Of a stretch of DNA of 64,000 bases, positions 35,321-45,070 are shown piece by piece. This DNA comes from Gallionellaceae bacterium (lineage in GTDB: Bacteria; Pseudomonadota; Gammaproteobacteria; Burkholderiales; Thiobacillaceae). The DNA lies in the NCBI GenBank assembly GCA_028714735.1, contig JAQTLU010000005.1, positions 62,001 to 126,000 on the forward strand, read 5' to 3'. Both the position numbers and the translations under genes were made by a program. Position 1 is the stretch's first letter. Every line of letters starts with the position of its first letter. The notes under the pieces were generated by a model. It saw only the letters and a program-made list of their open reading frames with translations. It made no database searches and was not told the DNA's origin.

Positions 35321-35397
35321 GGAGTGGTAGTTCAGTTGGTTAGAATACCGGCCTGTCACGCCGGGGGTCGCGGGTTCGAGTCCCGTCCACTCCGCCA
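35321..35397 (+). tRNA. tRNA-Asp (anticodon GTC)
   Basis: 77 nt with encoded CCA; acceptor stem GGAGTGG / CCACTCC, anticodon loop CTGTCAC, discriminator G. Normal cloverleaf. Confidence 0.97.
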
Positions 35398-35478
35398 ACC
35401 CCTTTCTCTAAGCTGTCTGAAGACAGTCCCTGCCGTTCGTGGGAAACTAGGGCGCATCCTATCCTGCGGGAGTTCGCC

Positions 35479-36033
35479 ATGACCCATCTGAACCGCCCCC
35501 TGTTCGTCCTCGGCCTCGCCGCGATCCTGTTCGCCACGTTTGCCGATGCGGCAGACATGCCCAAGCGCAAATCCGGCCTGTGGGAGATCAAGACCAGCAG
35601 CGCGGGCGCGCCGGGCATGACCATGCAGATGTGTATCGACGAAAAACAGGATGACCTGGCGGCCCAGCGGTCAGACAAGGCGAACCAGGATGTCCGCAAA
35701 CAGTGTTCGAAAATGGACACCAAACAGGCGGGCAACACCACCGTGATCGACTCGGTGTGCAAATTCGACCAGGTCACCGCGACCGGACACACCGTGGTCA
35801 GCGGCAACCTGGCCAGCCAGTACCAGATGGATTCGACCACCCGCTTCGACCCCCCCATGCACGGCATGGCCCAGAGCCACGTCGTCATGTCCGGGCGTTG
35901 GCTCGGCCCCTGCAAGCCCGGCCAGAAGCATGGTGCCATGGTCATGTCCGGCATGCCGGGCGGCGGCCGCTACAACATCGATCCCGAGATGATGAAGCAG
36001 ATGCAGAAGATGCAGCAGCAGTACGGCCGCTAG
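35479..36033 (+). CDS. DUF3617 family periplasmic protein
   Basis: 184 residues with a signal peptide (cleavage after ADA near residue 24). The start of the mature part, KRKSGLWEIKTSS...GMTMQMCID, and the later QYQMDSTTRFDPP and GRWLGPCKPGQ segments are the DUF3617 pattern; four Cys are present. Function unknown. The C-terminus is Met/Gln-rich. A CGGGAG site precedes the ATG. Confidence 0.87.
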   Translation: MTHLNRPLFVLGLAAILFATFADAADMPKRKSGLWEIKTSSAGAPGMTMQMCIDEKQDDLAAQRSDKANQDVRKQCSKMDTKQAGNTTVIDSVCKFDQVTATGHTVVSGNLASQYQMDSTTRFDPPMHGMAQSHVVMSGRWLGPCKPGQKHGAMVMSGMPGGGRYNIDPEMMKQMQKMQQQYGR

Positions 36034-36088
36034 CCCATCTGCCTTAGGCGCCGACGGCTTTCAGAAATGCGCCGAAAACATTTGCCCG

Positions 36089-37327
36089 ATGGCTGACCAA
36101 GACACGCAGGCACAAAACATCCGCAAGATAGCGGTCGGACAACTCCGGCCCGGTATGTATATCCATGACATCAATTGCGGCTGGATGGATCATCCGTTCG
36201 TCGCCAACCATTTCCCGGTCAAGGATCTGGCCACGATCCGCAAGATCAATGATCTCGGCATCCACGAGGTTTATATCGACATCGGTCGCGGCCATAACGT
36301 CGAGGTGGATGCCCCGACCCAGGCCGAAGTCCGTCAGCAGATCAACGCCCGACTGGCAGACATCGCCGTCGAATCGACCATGCCGATGCGGACGCCGTTG
36401 GCCGAGGAAAGCCGCCGTGCCTCGCGCCTGCACAGCGAGGCCAACCGGATCGTGCGCGACATGATCAGGGACATCCGCCTGGGCAGGCAGATCGAGCTGG
36501 AACAGGTCGAGCCGCTGGTGGAGGGCATGATCGACTCCATCTTCCGAAATCCGGACGCGCTGCTGCCGCTCGGCCGCCTGAAGGAACACGACAGCTACAC
36601 CTTCCAGCACTCGGTGTCGGTCTGCACCCTGATGATCGCCTTCGCCCGCGGCCTCGGACTGGAGCGTGCGACCATCAAGGAAATCGCCATCGGCGCCCTG
36701 CTCCATGACGTCGGCAAGGCCCAGGTGCCGGATGGCATCCTGAACAAGCCGGCCAAGCTGACCGACGCCGAGTTCGCCAAGATGAAGTCGCACGTGGTCC
36801 AGAGCATCATCATCCTGCAGCACACCCCAGGCATCTCCCAGATCGCCCTCGACGTCGCCGGGCAGCACCACGAACGCTTCGACGGCACCGGCTACCCGAA
36901 CAAGCTCAAGGGCGGGGAGATTTCACTGTACGGCCAGATGGGCGCCATCGTCGACGTCTATGACGCCATCACCTCGGACCGGGTCTACCACAAGGGCATG
37001 CCGCCGACCGAGGCCCTGGGCAAGCTGCTGGAGTGGAGCAAATACCACTTCGATCCGGAACTGGTGAAGAAATACATCAAGTCGATCGGCATCTATCCCA
37101 CCGGCTCGCTGGTCCGCCTGAACAGCGGCCGGCTGGCCATCGTGCTCGAGCAGAACCCTGTCAAACCCATGCAGCCCACGATTTGGGCGATGTACAACGC
37201 CAAGGGCGGCGGCTACCTGAAACCGGAGACCGTCGATTTGTCGCACCCGGCCTGCCAGGACCACATCGTCAGCCACGAAGATTTCTCGGACTGGAACATC
37301 GACCCTGCCAAGTGGCTGCAATACTGA
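36089..37327 (+). CDS. HD-GYP domain c-di-GMP phosphodiesterase
   Basis: 412 residues. An N-terminal DUF3391 domain (about 10-110: KIAVGQLRPGMYIHDINCGWMDHPF) is followed by an HD-GYP domain (about 140-330) with HDVGK (near 210), the QHHERFDGTGYPNKLKG segment (near 260-276, containing GYP) and DVYDAITSDRVYHKG. It hydrolyses cyclic di-GMP, opposing the GGDEF protein at 44111. The active-site residues are intact. A short C-terminal domain (SGRLAIVLEQNP) is usual for this subfamily. Confidence 0.93.
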   Translation: MADQDTQAQNIRKIAVGQLRPGMYIHDINCGWMDHPFVANHFPVKDLATIRKINDLGIHEVYIDIGRGHNVEVDAPTQAEVRQQINARLADIAVESTMPMRTPLAEESRRASRLHSEANRIVRDMIRDIRLGRQIELEQVEPLVEGMIDSIFRNPDALLPLGRLKEHDSYTFQHSVSVCTLMIAFARGLGLERATIKEIAIGALLHDVGKAQVPDGILNKPAKLTDAEFAKMKSHVVQSIIILQHTPGISQIALDVAGQHHERFDGTGYPNKLKGGEISLYGQMGAIVDVYDAITSDRVYHKGMPPTEALGKLLEWSKYHFDPELVKKYIKSIGIYPTGSLVRLNSGRLAIVLEQNPVKPMQPTIWAMYNAKGGGYLKPETVDLSHPACQDHIVSHEDFSDWNIDPAKWLQY

Positions 37328-37339
37328 TCAGGCTGGGTT

Positions 37340-38716
37340 ATGTCGGCGATGATTAGCAGCAAACGGCTCTACCTCGATTGCACCGGCACCTATCTGCATG
37401 GCTGGAACACGGGAATCCAGCGCGTCGTCCGCAGCTTGCTCAAACACTCCCATAGCACCGGTCGGGACCTGGGCATAGACATCATCCCGATCGTTACCGT
37501 CAATGGCCGCTATTTTGCGCTCGACAACCTGGCTGACCCGGCAGTGCGAATGCATGCGGAATCCTTCCTGGAGCGGGGACTGAGGCGTCGGATCCACCGC
37601 CTGACCAGACGCCTTGCCCTGGCTTCGGTGGCGCGGGAATACCGACGGTGCCGGCCAGACACCCCGCTGGCCGGGCCAGGTGCCACACCGGGCAAAACCA
37701 GCGCGTTGCTGAACCCGGTACAACGTGTGGCGGGTTACTTGCCGAAGATCCGTCGTTCACGCGCCATCACTTTCGCAGCCGGCGACATCATCTTCCTGCC
37801 GGACTATGGCGTGGACCTGGAAACCTGGTTCCTGCACCGCAGCGCCAAGGCCCAGGGAGCGAAGTTCATTCCATTCATCCATGACGTGATCCCCCTGACC
37901 CACCAGGAAATCTATGGCGCCCGGGCTGCGCGGGAGTTTACCGCCTGGCTGACCAAGATGGTCCTGCTCGCCGACGGCATAATCTGCAATAGCCGATACT
38001 GCCGGGCCACCCTGCTCGAACAGATTGCCAGGCTCAATCTGCCAGTTGAAGCGGATGCCGTCCGGGTCGGCCTGCTGGGCCATGACTTCAGCCCGGCCGG
38101 GAGCATCCGCACGCCGCATGCAGAACTGCACCGAAGACTGGCTTCCGACACGCCGCATTTCCTCTGCGTCGGCACGATAGAACCGCGGAAAAACCTGGAT
38201 ACCCTGCTGGATGGCTTCGAGCACTATCTTGCCCGGGGCGGTAGCGGACAACTCGTGCTGATCGGACGCAAGGGGTGGCTGTGCGATGATTTCCTGGCCA
38301 GGCTCGTGCACCATCGTGAATACGGCCGCAGGCTGCACTGGTTCAACGATATCGACGACGAGAATCTGGAATGGGCCTATGCCAGGGCCCGCGCAGTCGT
38401 GTTCCCGTCCATCGTCGAGGGCTTCGGCCTGCCTTTGGTGGAGGCACTCGGCCGGGGCACCCCGGTCATCGCCAGCGATATCGAGGCCTTCAGGGAAATC
38501 GGGGATGGCTACGTTCAGTTCTTCCCTCCGCTCGACCCCGGCTCCCTGGCTGACATAATGCTCGCAATCGAGGCCGAAGCCCCGCCGCTATCCCGACGCA
38601 GGATCGCGGATTTCCGCTGGCCTAGCTGGCAGCAATCGACCCGCAAGATACTGGGCGAAGCCGTGCAACTGGCCAATTCCGCCCTTCAGCGCAAGGGACC
38701 GCGCCCCGCTCGATGA
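37340..38716 (+). CDS. GT4 family glycosyltransferase
   Basis: 458 residues, GT-B fold. LYLDCTGTYLHGWNTGIQRVVRSLL at the N-terminus (TGIQRVV typifies this group), then IPFIHDVIPL, NSRYCRATLLEQ, FLCVGTIEPRKNLDTLLDGF (near 270-290) and SIVEGFGLPLVEAL (near 354-367, the E..FGLPLxE donor-binding motif). It follows the HD-GYP gene by 12 bases. It may participate in surface glycan assembly with galE/glf, though it is not in their operon. The second ATG, four codons in, is an alternative start. Confidence 0.87.
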   Translation: MSAMISSKRLYLDCTGTYLHGWNTGIQRVVRSLLKHSHSTGRDLGIDIIPIVTVNGRYFALDNLADPAVRMHAESFLERGLRRRIHRLTRRLALASVAREYRRCRPDTPLAGPGATPGKTSALLNPVQRVAGYLPKIRRSRAITFAAGDIIFLPDYGVDLETWFLHRSAKAQGAKFIPFIHDVIPLTHQEIYGARAAREFTAWLTKMVLLADGIICNSRYCRATLLEQIARLNLPVEADAVRVGLLGHDFSPAGSIRTPHAELHRRLASDTPHFLCVGTIEPRKNLDTLLDGFEHYLARGGSGQLVLIGRKGWLCDDFLARLVHHREYGRRLHWFNDIDDENLEWAYARARAVVFPSIVEGFGLPLVEALGRGTPVIASDIEAFREIGDGYVQFFPPLDPGSLADIMLAIEAEAPPLSRRRIADFRWPSWQQSTRKILGEAVQLANSALQRKGPRPAR

Positions 38717-38804
38717 GGAAAGGCCGGGCCGGCATCGTGTCTCTCCTTCCTGCCTACCTGGCCTGGTGGTATCCTTTGACGCCCCCTTCCGCACAGGCAA
38801 CACG

Positions 38805-39230
38805 ATGAATACGGACCCCTTCGAACCCCGCAACGATACCGAGACACTGCTCGTCGAGATGCTGTCCGGTGCGGTCGAACCCGAGGACTTCGCCAAGCGC
38901 CTGCTCGATCTGCAGGTGTTCATGCCGGTCAAGGACGAAAAACACCAGATCGCCGGTTTCCAACTCAGCACCAAGGCCGACCCGCTGGTACTGGAAGACG
39001 ACGATGGCAACCGGGCGATGATCATCTTTACCGCTCCGGATCGGGCCAAGGACTTCATGGCCGAATTTCCGAATTACAACGGCGGCCTGCTCACCGAGGT
39101 TTCCTGGATCCTGCGCCACATGAGCGCGGATCTCAGCATCTCCCTGAACCCCGGCATGGACGTCGGCTTCGACTTCGATCCCGCCATGGTGGCCATGCTG
39201 GCCGCGCTGCTGCCGCAAGAGCAGGAATGA
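38805..39230 (+). CDS. SseB-like N-terminal-domain protein
   Basis: 141 residues, cytoplasmic. VEMLSGAVEPEDFAKRLLDLQVFMPVKD followed by PLVLEDDDGNRAMIIFTAPDRAKDFMAEFPNY fits the SseB N-terminal domain. Function unclear. The frame begins at 38766; the ATG at 38805 is preferred. It is the first of three tightly packed genes; its stop overlaps the next start by four bases. Confidence 0.78.
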   Translation: MNTDPFEPRNDTETLLVEMLSGAVEPEDFAKRLLDLQVFMPVKDEKHQIAGFQLSTKADPLVLEDDDGNRAMIIFTAPDRAKDFMAEFPNYNGGLLTEVSWILRHMSADLSISLNPGMDVGFDFDPAMVAMLAALLPQEQE

Positions 39231-39799
39231 GCGAGATCCACGTCTTCACCCGGCCGGACATCCCGGCCGACAGCCGCCGTATCGGCGAGGCCTGGTCGAC
39301 CGAGTACAACCGCTATGACGAGGGCGTCCGCTATCTCTACCATAATGGCGCCCATGAGCTGACCCTGTTCTGGCCCAGCCCCAGCCCGGCCGAAATCAAC
39401 GGCCTGCGCGACCAGCCGGTCAGCATCGGACTCTATAGCCACGGTCCGGCCGCCTTCCTGCTCTACAAGATCGACGACGTCTGCGAATGGTCGGACGCGG
39501 CCTTCAACGTCCACCTGATCCCGGACGCAGAACGCAAACTGCCGGAGGAACCGACCGGCGAACGTGCCCGCCTGATCATCACTCTGGTCGATGCCGCCGA
39601 CGGCATCATCAAGGGCCGGCGACTGGTCTCGCTGGACAAGGTCATGACCCAGGCGCTGCGCCATGTCATGACCGAACAGGCCGGATCGCACTTTGTCCGC
39701 CCCCTGTACGACATCGCCGTGCAGGAGACCTACGACCGCTTCCCGGATACCGATGCCATGGCCGGGGCCGCGGAAATCGTCGAAGCGACGCTGGGCTGA
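39227..39799 (+). CDS. conserved hypothetical protein
   Basis: 190 residues, soluble, mixed alpha/beta. Segments such as LYHNGAHELTLFWPSPSPAEI, GPAAFLLYKIDD and the C-terminal HFVRPLYDIAVQETYDRFPDTDAM look like a conserved phage-tail-assembly-unrelated bacterial family that I cannot name. It overlaps the SseB-like gene (ATGA) and shares one base with the start of the oxidase gene (TGATG), so all three are probably co-translated. Confidence 0.72.
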   Translation: MSEIHVFTRPDIPADSRRIGEAWSTEYNRYDEGVRYLYHNGAHELTLFWPSPSPAEINGLRDQPVSIGLYSHGPAAFLLYKIDDVCEWSDAAFNVHLIPDAERKLPEEPTGERARLIITLVDAADGIIKGRRLVSLDKVMTQALRHVMTEQAGSHFVRPLYDIAVQETYDRFPDTDAMAGAAEIVEATLG

Positions 39800-41181
39800 T
39801 GCTGACCGACCGGCTCAGGGATGAATTCGTCGCCCTGCTGGGCGAGGACCGGGTCTTCACCGATCCGGCGACGCTGGCCTTGTACGCCAGCGACGAAACA
39901 CCGAAATTCTGCCTGCCCGAGGCCGTGCTGTTCCCGGCCGGCCATGATCACGCGGCCGGTATCGTCGCCATCGCGGCGCGCGAGAAACTGCCGATCACAC
40001 CGCGCGGCGCCGGTTCCGGAAACGTCGGCGGCGCCCTGCCGACGCCGGGCAGCCTGGTGGTCAGTTTCGAGTGCATGAACCACATCCTGGAATTCGACCC
40101 CGACAACCGCCTGATGGTGGTGGAACCCGGCGTGGTCACCGACGACATCGATGACCTGGCCGCCACGGCCGGCCTGATGTATGCGCCCGACCCCGGTTCC
40201 GGCGCCTATAGCCGGATCGGCGGCAACCTGGCGATGAACGCCGCCGGCCCGCGTGCGGTGAAATACGGCACCACCCGCGACCACGTGCTCGGCCTGCGCG
40301 CCATACTCGGCGACGGCCGCGAGATCCGTACCGGCAGCCGCACCACCAAATACGCCACCGGCTACGATATCACCCGTCTTCTGATCGGTTCCGAAGGCAC
40401 CCTGGCCCTGATCACCGAGGCCACCCTGAAGCTGCTGCCGGCGCCGCGCCGTGTCGCCAGCCTGCGGGTCTGCTATGACAGCAACCGGGCCGCCTGCGAA
40501 GCGGTGATCCGGGCCATGCGGCAGCCGGTGGTGCCCTATGCGCTGGAGTTCATGGATCATCGTTCGATCGAGGCAATCCGCGAATACGGCGCCGCCGAAG
40601 GCCTGCCCTATGGCACCCAGGCGGCCCTGATGGTGGAGGTCGAGGGCGATGCCGAGGATGTCCCGCGTTATCTGGCCGCGCTCGAATGCGCCCTGCGCGG
40701 CGACGGCCTGCTGGAAATCCAGAGCGGCTTCTCTGCGGCCGAGATCGCCGACCTGTGGACCGCGCGCAAGTCGCTCTCGCACGCGGTAAAAAAGATCGCC
40801 CCGCTCAAGATCAACGAGGACGTGGTGGTGCCGGTGGCCAAGCTGGCCGACCTGGTCGACTCCATCGACGCCCTCGGCCACAAGCACGACCTGCCGCTGG
40901 TCGCCTTCGGCCATGCCGGCAACGGCAACCTGCACGTCAACCTCATGGTCCATTCGGACGACGCCGACGAGATGGCGCGCGCGCGCGCCTGCCGGCTCGA
41001 ATTGGTCAAGACCGTGCTCGGACTGTCCGGCAGCCTGTCCGGCGAGCATGGCATCGGCAGCGAAAAACGGCCCTTCGTCGGGCTGGAGTTCGAACCGGCC
41101 ACCCTCGACCTGATGCGCCAGATCAAGGGCCTGTTCGACCCTTACGGCATCCTCAACCCGGGCAAGAAGCTGCCGGATTGA
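39799..41181 (+). CDS. FAD-linked oxidase (GlcD / D-lactate dehydrogenase type)
   Basis: 460 residues. An FAD_binding_4 domain (PRGAGSGNVGGALPTPGSLVVSF near 72-95, GSGAYSRIGGNLAMNAAGPRAVKYGTTRDHVLGL near 130-165) and a C-terminal FAD-oxidase domain (FGHAGNGNLHVNLM near 370, SGEHGIGSEKR near 412) match glycolate oxidase GlcD and D-lactate dehydrogenases. It oxidises a 2-hydroxy acid to the 2-oxo acid. A much longer frame upstream is the shadow of the preceding gene; the ATG at 39799 is the true start. The GlcE and GlcF partners are not adjacent, which favours a stand-alone D-lactate or 2-hydroxyglutarate type. Confidence 0.88.
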   Translation: MLTDRLRDEFVALLGEDRVFTDPATLALYASDETPKFCLPEAVLFPAGHDHAAGIVAIAAREKLPITPRGAGSGNVGGALPTPGSLVVSFECMNHILEFDPDNRLMVVEPGVVTDDIDDLAATAGLMYAPDPGSGAYSRIGGNLAMNAAGPRAVKYGTTRDHVLGLRAILGDGREIRTGSRTTKYATGYDITRLLIGSEGTLALITEATLKLLPAPRRVASLRVCYDSNRAACEAVIRAMRQPVVPYALEFMDHRSIEAIREYGAAEGLPYGTQAALMVEVEGDAEDVPRYLAALECALRGDGLLEIQSGFSAAEIADLWTARKSLSHAVKKIAPLKINEDVVVPVAKLADLVDSIDALGHKHDLPLVAFGHAGNGNLHVNLMVHSDDADEMARARACRLELVKTVLGLSGSLSGEHGIGSEKRPFVGLEFEPATLDLMRQIKGLFDPYGILNPGKKLPD

Positions 41182-41192
41182 TCAGCCCCGGG

Positions 41193-41543
<351 letters not shown>

Positions 41544-43148
41544 TTAAAACGGGGCCTGGTATTTGTTGGTGATGGGATAGCGGCGGTCCCGGCCGAAACC
41601 CCTTTGGGTGATGCGAACCCCGGGCGCGGCCTGGCGGCGCTTGTATTCCGAACGATCGATCAGGCGTACCACGCGCCGGACATCGGCCTCGTCGTAGCCG
41701 GCGGCGACTATCTCCCTGGGCGCCATGTCCAGTTCCATGTAGCGTTCCATGATGGCATCCAGCACCTCGTAGGGCGGCAGGCTGTCCTGGTCGGTCTGGT
41801 CCGGCCGCAACTCGGCGGACGGCGGTCGGGTGATGATACGCTCCGGGATCACGGCCGAGAGGGTATTGCGATAGCGCGCCAACCGCCACACCAGCGTCTT
41901 GGCGACATCCTTGAGGGCGGAGAAACCACCCGCCATGTCGCCGTAGAGCGTCGCATAGCCAGCCGCCATCTCGCTCTTGTTGCCGGTGGTCAGGACCATG
42001 CGGCCTGATTTGTTGGACAGGGCCATCAGCAGCACGCCACGGATGCGGGCCTGGATATTCTCCTCGGTCAGGTCCTCGGCCAGGCCGGCGAACTCCGCGG
42101 CCAGGGCGGCGCGGAAGCTGTCGAACATCGGCCCGATCGGCAACACGGCATGGCTGATGCCGAGGTTTTCGGCCAGTTCGCGGGCATCCGTCAGGCTGAT
42201 GTCGGCGGTATATCGGGATGGCATCATGACCGCGTGCACCCGGTCCGCGCCCAGCGCGTCGACCGCGATGCTGAGGGTCAGGGCGGAATCGATGCCGCCC
42301 GAGGAGCCGACGATGACCCCCGGGAAACCGTTCTTGCCGACATAGTCGCGCACACCGAGCACCAGAGCGCGGTAAACGCCCTCCTCCTGGGTCGGCAACC
42401 CATGCAGTTCGCCTCTGGGGACAGCGTCGGTCAGATCCAGCAGGCCGAGCGCTTCCTCGAACAGCGGGAACTGGGCCGTCAACAGGCCTTCCCGGTCCAT
42501 GGCGAAGGAACCGCCGTCGAACACCAGTTCGTCCTGGCCGCCGACCAGATTGACATAGGCCACCGGCAGCCCGGCGGCCATGGCCCGGTCAGCCACCACG
42601 TCATGGCGGACGGCCTGCTTGTTCCGGTGATAGGGCGAGGCGTTCAGTACCAGCAACAGCTCGGCACCCGCCGCCCGTGCCTGCTCGGCCGGGCCCGGCT
42701 GCCAGATGTCCTCGCAGATGACGACGCCGAAACGGCGCCCGTCGAGATCGAACACCAGGGCCTCCTCGCCCGGCATGAAGGTACGCACCTCGTCGAACAC
42801 CGAGTGGTTGGGCAGCAGTTGCTTGCGGTATACCGACTCGACCCGGCCGCCCCGCAGCAGCGCCGCGGCGTTGTAGCGGGCGCCGCGCTCCTGCAGCGGA
42901 AAACCGACCACCACCGCCAGGCCGGCGGGCAATGCGACGGCCAGTTCGGCAAGTGCGCGGGCGTTCTCCTGATAGAAATCGGCGCGCAGGGCCAGATCCT
43001 CAGGCGGGTAACCGCACAGACCCAGTTCGGGCGTGACCATCAACCGGGCGCCGGCCTGATCGGCCTCGACGGCCATGGCCATGATCTTGCGTGAATTCCC
43101 GTCCAGATCGCCGACGGTGGCGTTGAATTGTGCCAATGCGATTTTCAT
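41544..43148 (-). CDS. nadE: glutamine-dependent NAD+ synthetase
   Basis: 534 residues. An N-terminal nitrilase-type glutaminase domain has the Glu-Lys-Cys triad region (TPELGLCGYPPEDL near 40, RKQLLPNHSVFDE near 110, VVICEDIW near 145). A C-terminal ATP-pyrophosphatase domain has VGSSGGIDSALT (SGGxDS near 282). It forms NAD+ from deamido-NAD+, ATP and glutamine. Followed closely by the PII gene. Confidence 0.95.
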   Translation of the reverse strand: MKIALAQFNATVGDLDGNSRKIMAMAVEADQAGARLMVTPELGLCGYPPEDLALRADFYQENARALAELAVALPAGLAVVVGFPLQERGARYNAAALLRGGRVESVYRKQLLPNHSVFDEVRTFMPGEEALVFDLDGRRFGVVICEDIWQPGPAEQARAAGAELLLVLNASPYHRNKQAVRHDVVADRAMAAGLPVAYVNLVGGQDELVFDGGSFAMDREGLLTAQFPLFEEALGLLDLTDAVPRGELHGLPTQEEGVYRALVLGVRDYVGKNGFPGVIVGSSGGIDSALTLSIAVDALGADRVHAVMMPSRYTADISLTDARELAENLGISHAVLPIGPMFDSFRAALAAEFAGLAEDLTEENIQARIRGVLLMALSNKSGRMVLTTGNKSEMAAGYATLYGDMAGGFSALKDVAKTLVWRLARYRNTLSAVIPERIITRPPSAELRPDQTDQDSLPPYEVLDAIMERYMELDMAPREIVAAGYDEADVRRVVRLIDRSEYKRRQAAPGVRITQRGFGRDRRYPITNKYQAPF

Positions 43149-43202
43149 ACCTGGATGATGCCCGCAGGCCTTGCGCCCATCAAGCCATCAGGAGGGGATG
43201 GC

Positions 43203-43228
43203 AAAAAAATGCCGGGGCTTGCCCCGGC
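43203..43228 (-). terminator. terminator of the small Cys-rich protein gene
   Basis: GCCGGGGC / GCCCCGGC hairpin; read on the minus strand it is followed by seven T, about 20 bases after the stop at 43248. Confidence 0.88.
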
Positions 43229-43247
43229 CGTCTGAGCATATCCGTAC

Positions 43248-43523
43248 TCAACTCGCAGGCTTGTCGGTACACAAGGTGTAGCAGTTCAGGCAATCGTACG
43301 ACTTCACGTGCCCCTCCGCGTTTTTGTAGGTCTTGCAGGTCGTGATGCGGGGTTCGATATACGGGTAGCCGCTCGGGTGATGGCGCACGCAATCGCAGGT
43401 CTTGCGCACCGACTCGACGGATTCACCGTTGTTGACCTTGATGGCGCCGTCCTCGGCGGCGAATACGGCGGTACCGAACAGGGTCGCAATCGACAAGTAA
43501 ATACCGAAAATTATCGTCCTCAT
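43248..43523 (-). CDS. small secreted Cys-rich protein
   Basis: 91 residues: a signal peptide (cleavage after VFA near residue 20) and a mature part of about 70 residues with six Cys (TCDC, TTCK, DCLNCYTLC), three in the last 20 residues. Likely a periplasmic disulfide-bonded protein; the CxC and CxxC spacings could also hold metal. No family recognised. An AAGGAGGAG site precedes the ATG at 43523; longer starts at 43550 and beyond lack this support. Confidence 0.75.
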   Translation of the reverse strand: MRTIIFGIYLSIATLFGTAVFAAEDGAIKVNNGESVESVRKTCDCVRHHPSGYPYIEPRITTCKTYKNAEGHVKSYDCLNCYTLCTDKPAS

Positions 43524-43691
43524 GGCAAGTCTCCTCCTTAGAATATTCATGATTGGATTTTCAGATTGCACATAAAAACCACAGAATTCAAGTGGGCAAT
43601 TGTGATGTACATCAATTTCAAAGTGGACTGGCATGGACCCGCGCGATCAAAGCGGGGAGAATTACTCAGCGGCACTCAGCATTTCCAGAAA

Positions 43692-44114
43692 ATGACCTTA
43701 CCCATCCAACCCGACCCTTCCGCCGAAGGGACGCCAGACCGCAGCGACGACATGCTTACCCTGACCCATGTCATCTACGGTCTGCACGCGTTCAGCGCCC
43801 TGGCCGGACTGACCAGTGCGGCCTTCGTGGTCACCGCCTTCCTGTCCGGCTGGCCTTCGATCGTCGCGGTGATCATCAATTATCTGAAGCGCGGCAAGGT
43901 GCGCGGCACCTGGCTGGAAAGCCATTTCCGCTGGCAGATACGCACCTTCTGGTTCGCCCTGCTCTGGCTCGTCGTCGCCGGCATGCTGGCGATCACCCTG
44001 ATCGGTCTCCCGGCGGCGATCCTGCTGATGCTGGCGACCGGGATCTGGGTCATCTACCGGATCCTCCGCGGCTGGCTGACCCTGAATGATCGCAAGGCCA
44101 TGCCCACTGCATGA
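43692..44114 (+). CDS. small membrane protein (DUF4870-like)
   Basis: 140 residues with three hydrophobic helices (about 23-48, 52-66 partly, and 85-130). The segment GLHAFSALAGLTSAAFVVTAFL, the basic KRGKVRGTWLESHFRWQIRTFWF loop and the following LIGLPAAILLMLATGIWVIYRILRG helices match a conserved Betaproteobacterial membrane family similar to DUF4870. Function unknown. Overlaps the start of the diguanylate cyclase gene by four bases, so the two are coupled. Confidence 0.8.
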   Translation: MTLPIQPDPSAEGTPDRSDDMLTLTHVIYGLHAFSALAGLTSAAFVVTAFLSGWPSIVAVIINYLKRGKVRGTWLESHFRWQIRTFWFALLWLVVAGMLAITLIGLPAAILLMLATGIWVIYRILRGWLTLNDRKAMPTA

Positions 44115-45070
44115 CTGAAGTCGCCACCTTGCCGAAACATGTCCACCAGACCAGCCTGGACGAGGCGATGCTTGTCCTGCACGAGCTGGATCGTGCCTTG
44201 TCGTTTCACTTGCAATGGCTGCAAAACCTGCATCGCACCCTGATCTGCATTGAGCCGCCCAGCCCGGACGACATCGCCGACGATGCCCATTGCCGATGTA
44301 ATTTCGGACTCTGGTATTACCATTTGGACCGGGAATTGCTGGCCCAGGAACCCGGCATAGCCGAGCTGGAAGCGCCGCACCGGGCCATGCATGACAGCGC
44401 CCGCGTCCTGCTCGCCGCCCATGCCTCGGGGGGCGCCGTGCCTGCAGACGCCTATGAAGCCTTCATGAGCCTGGCGACCGATTTCAAGCAAAGGATGCGC
44501 AGCTACCAGTTTCAGCTGATCCAGCGGGTCTGCTCCGTCGATCACCTGACCGGGGTCTGGAACCGCAACTACATGACCATGAAACTGGCGGCGGAAGCCG
44601 AACGGGCGCGCCGCAGCCGGCAGACCTGCGCCATCGCCCTGCTTGATCTGGACTGGTTCAAGCACGTCAACGACAGCTACGGCCATGTCGCCGGAGACCG
44701 GGTACTGCACGAGGTCGCGCGTTTCCTGAAAGACAACCTGCGCGCCTACGACAGCATGTTCCGCTTTGGCGGCGAGGAATTCCTGATCTGTCTGCCCGAC
44801 ACCGACATAGCGGGGGCGGAACCTCTGCTCAACCGCCTGCGCGAACGCCTGGCGATGACCGCCATCAGCCTGCCCAACCACGGGGAAATCCATATCACGG
44901 CCTCGTTCGGCGTCGCCGCCCTGGCGCCCGATGACGAGGTCACCCTGGCCATCGAACGCGCCGATCACGCACTGCTCTATGCCAAGGGCAAAGGCCGCAA
45001 CCGGGTCTGCGCCTGGAGTCTGAGCGGCGACTTTCTGCCGCCTGAGCCCGGCCATGGATCAGGCGTCTGA
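44111..45070 (+). CDS. CZB-GGDEF diguanylate cyclase (DgcZ-like)
   Basis: 319 residues. The N-terminal region (about 15-135) carries a zinc-sensing CZB-type signature: an early His, CNFGLWYYHLD near 64-74, and LEAPHRAMHDSA near 87-98. The C-terminal GGDEF domain (about 150-310) has the active-site FGGEEF near 222-227, with RAYD five residues before it as an inhibitory I-site. E. coli DgcZ has this architecture and is repressed by zinc, so zinc control is likely here by analogy. Opposes the HD-GYP enzyme at 36089. Confidence 0.9.
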   Translation: MTEVATLPKHVHQTSLDEAMLVLHELDRALSFHLQWLQNLHRTLICIEPPSPDDIADDAHCRCNFGLWYYHLDRELLAQEPGIAELEAPHRAMHDSARVLLAAHASGGAVPADAYEAFMSLATDFKQRMRSYQFQLIQRVCSVDHLTGVWNRNYMTMKLAAEAERARRSRQTCAIALLDLDWFKHVNDSYGHVAGDRVLHEVARFLKDNLRAYDSMFRFGGEEFLICLPDTDIAGAEPLLNRLRERLAMTAISLPNHGEIHITASFGVAALAPDDEVTLAIERADHALLYAKGKGRNRVCAWSLSGDFLPPEPGHGSGV

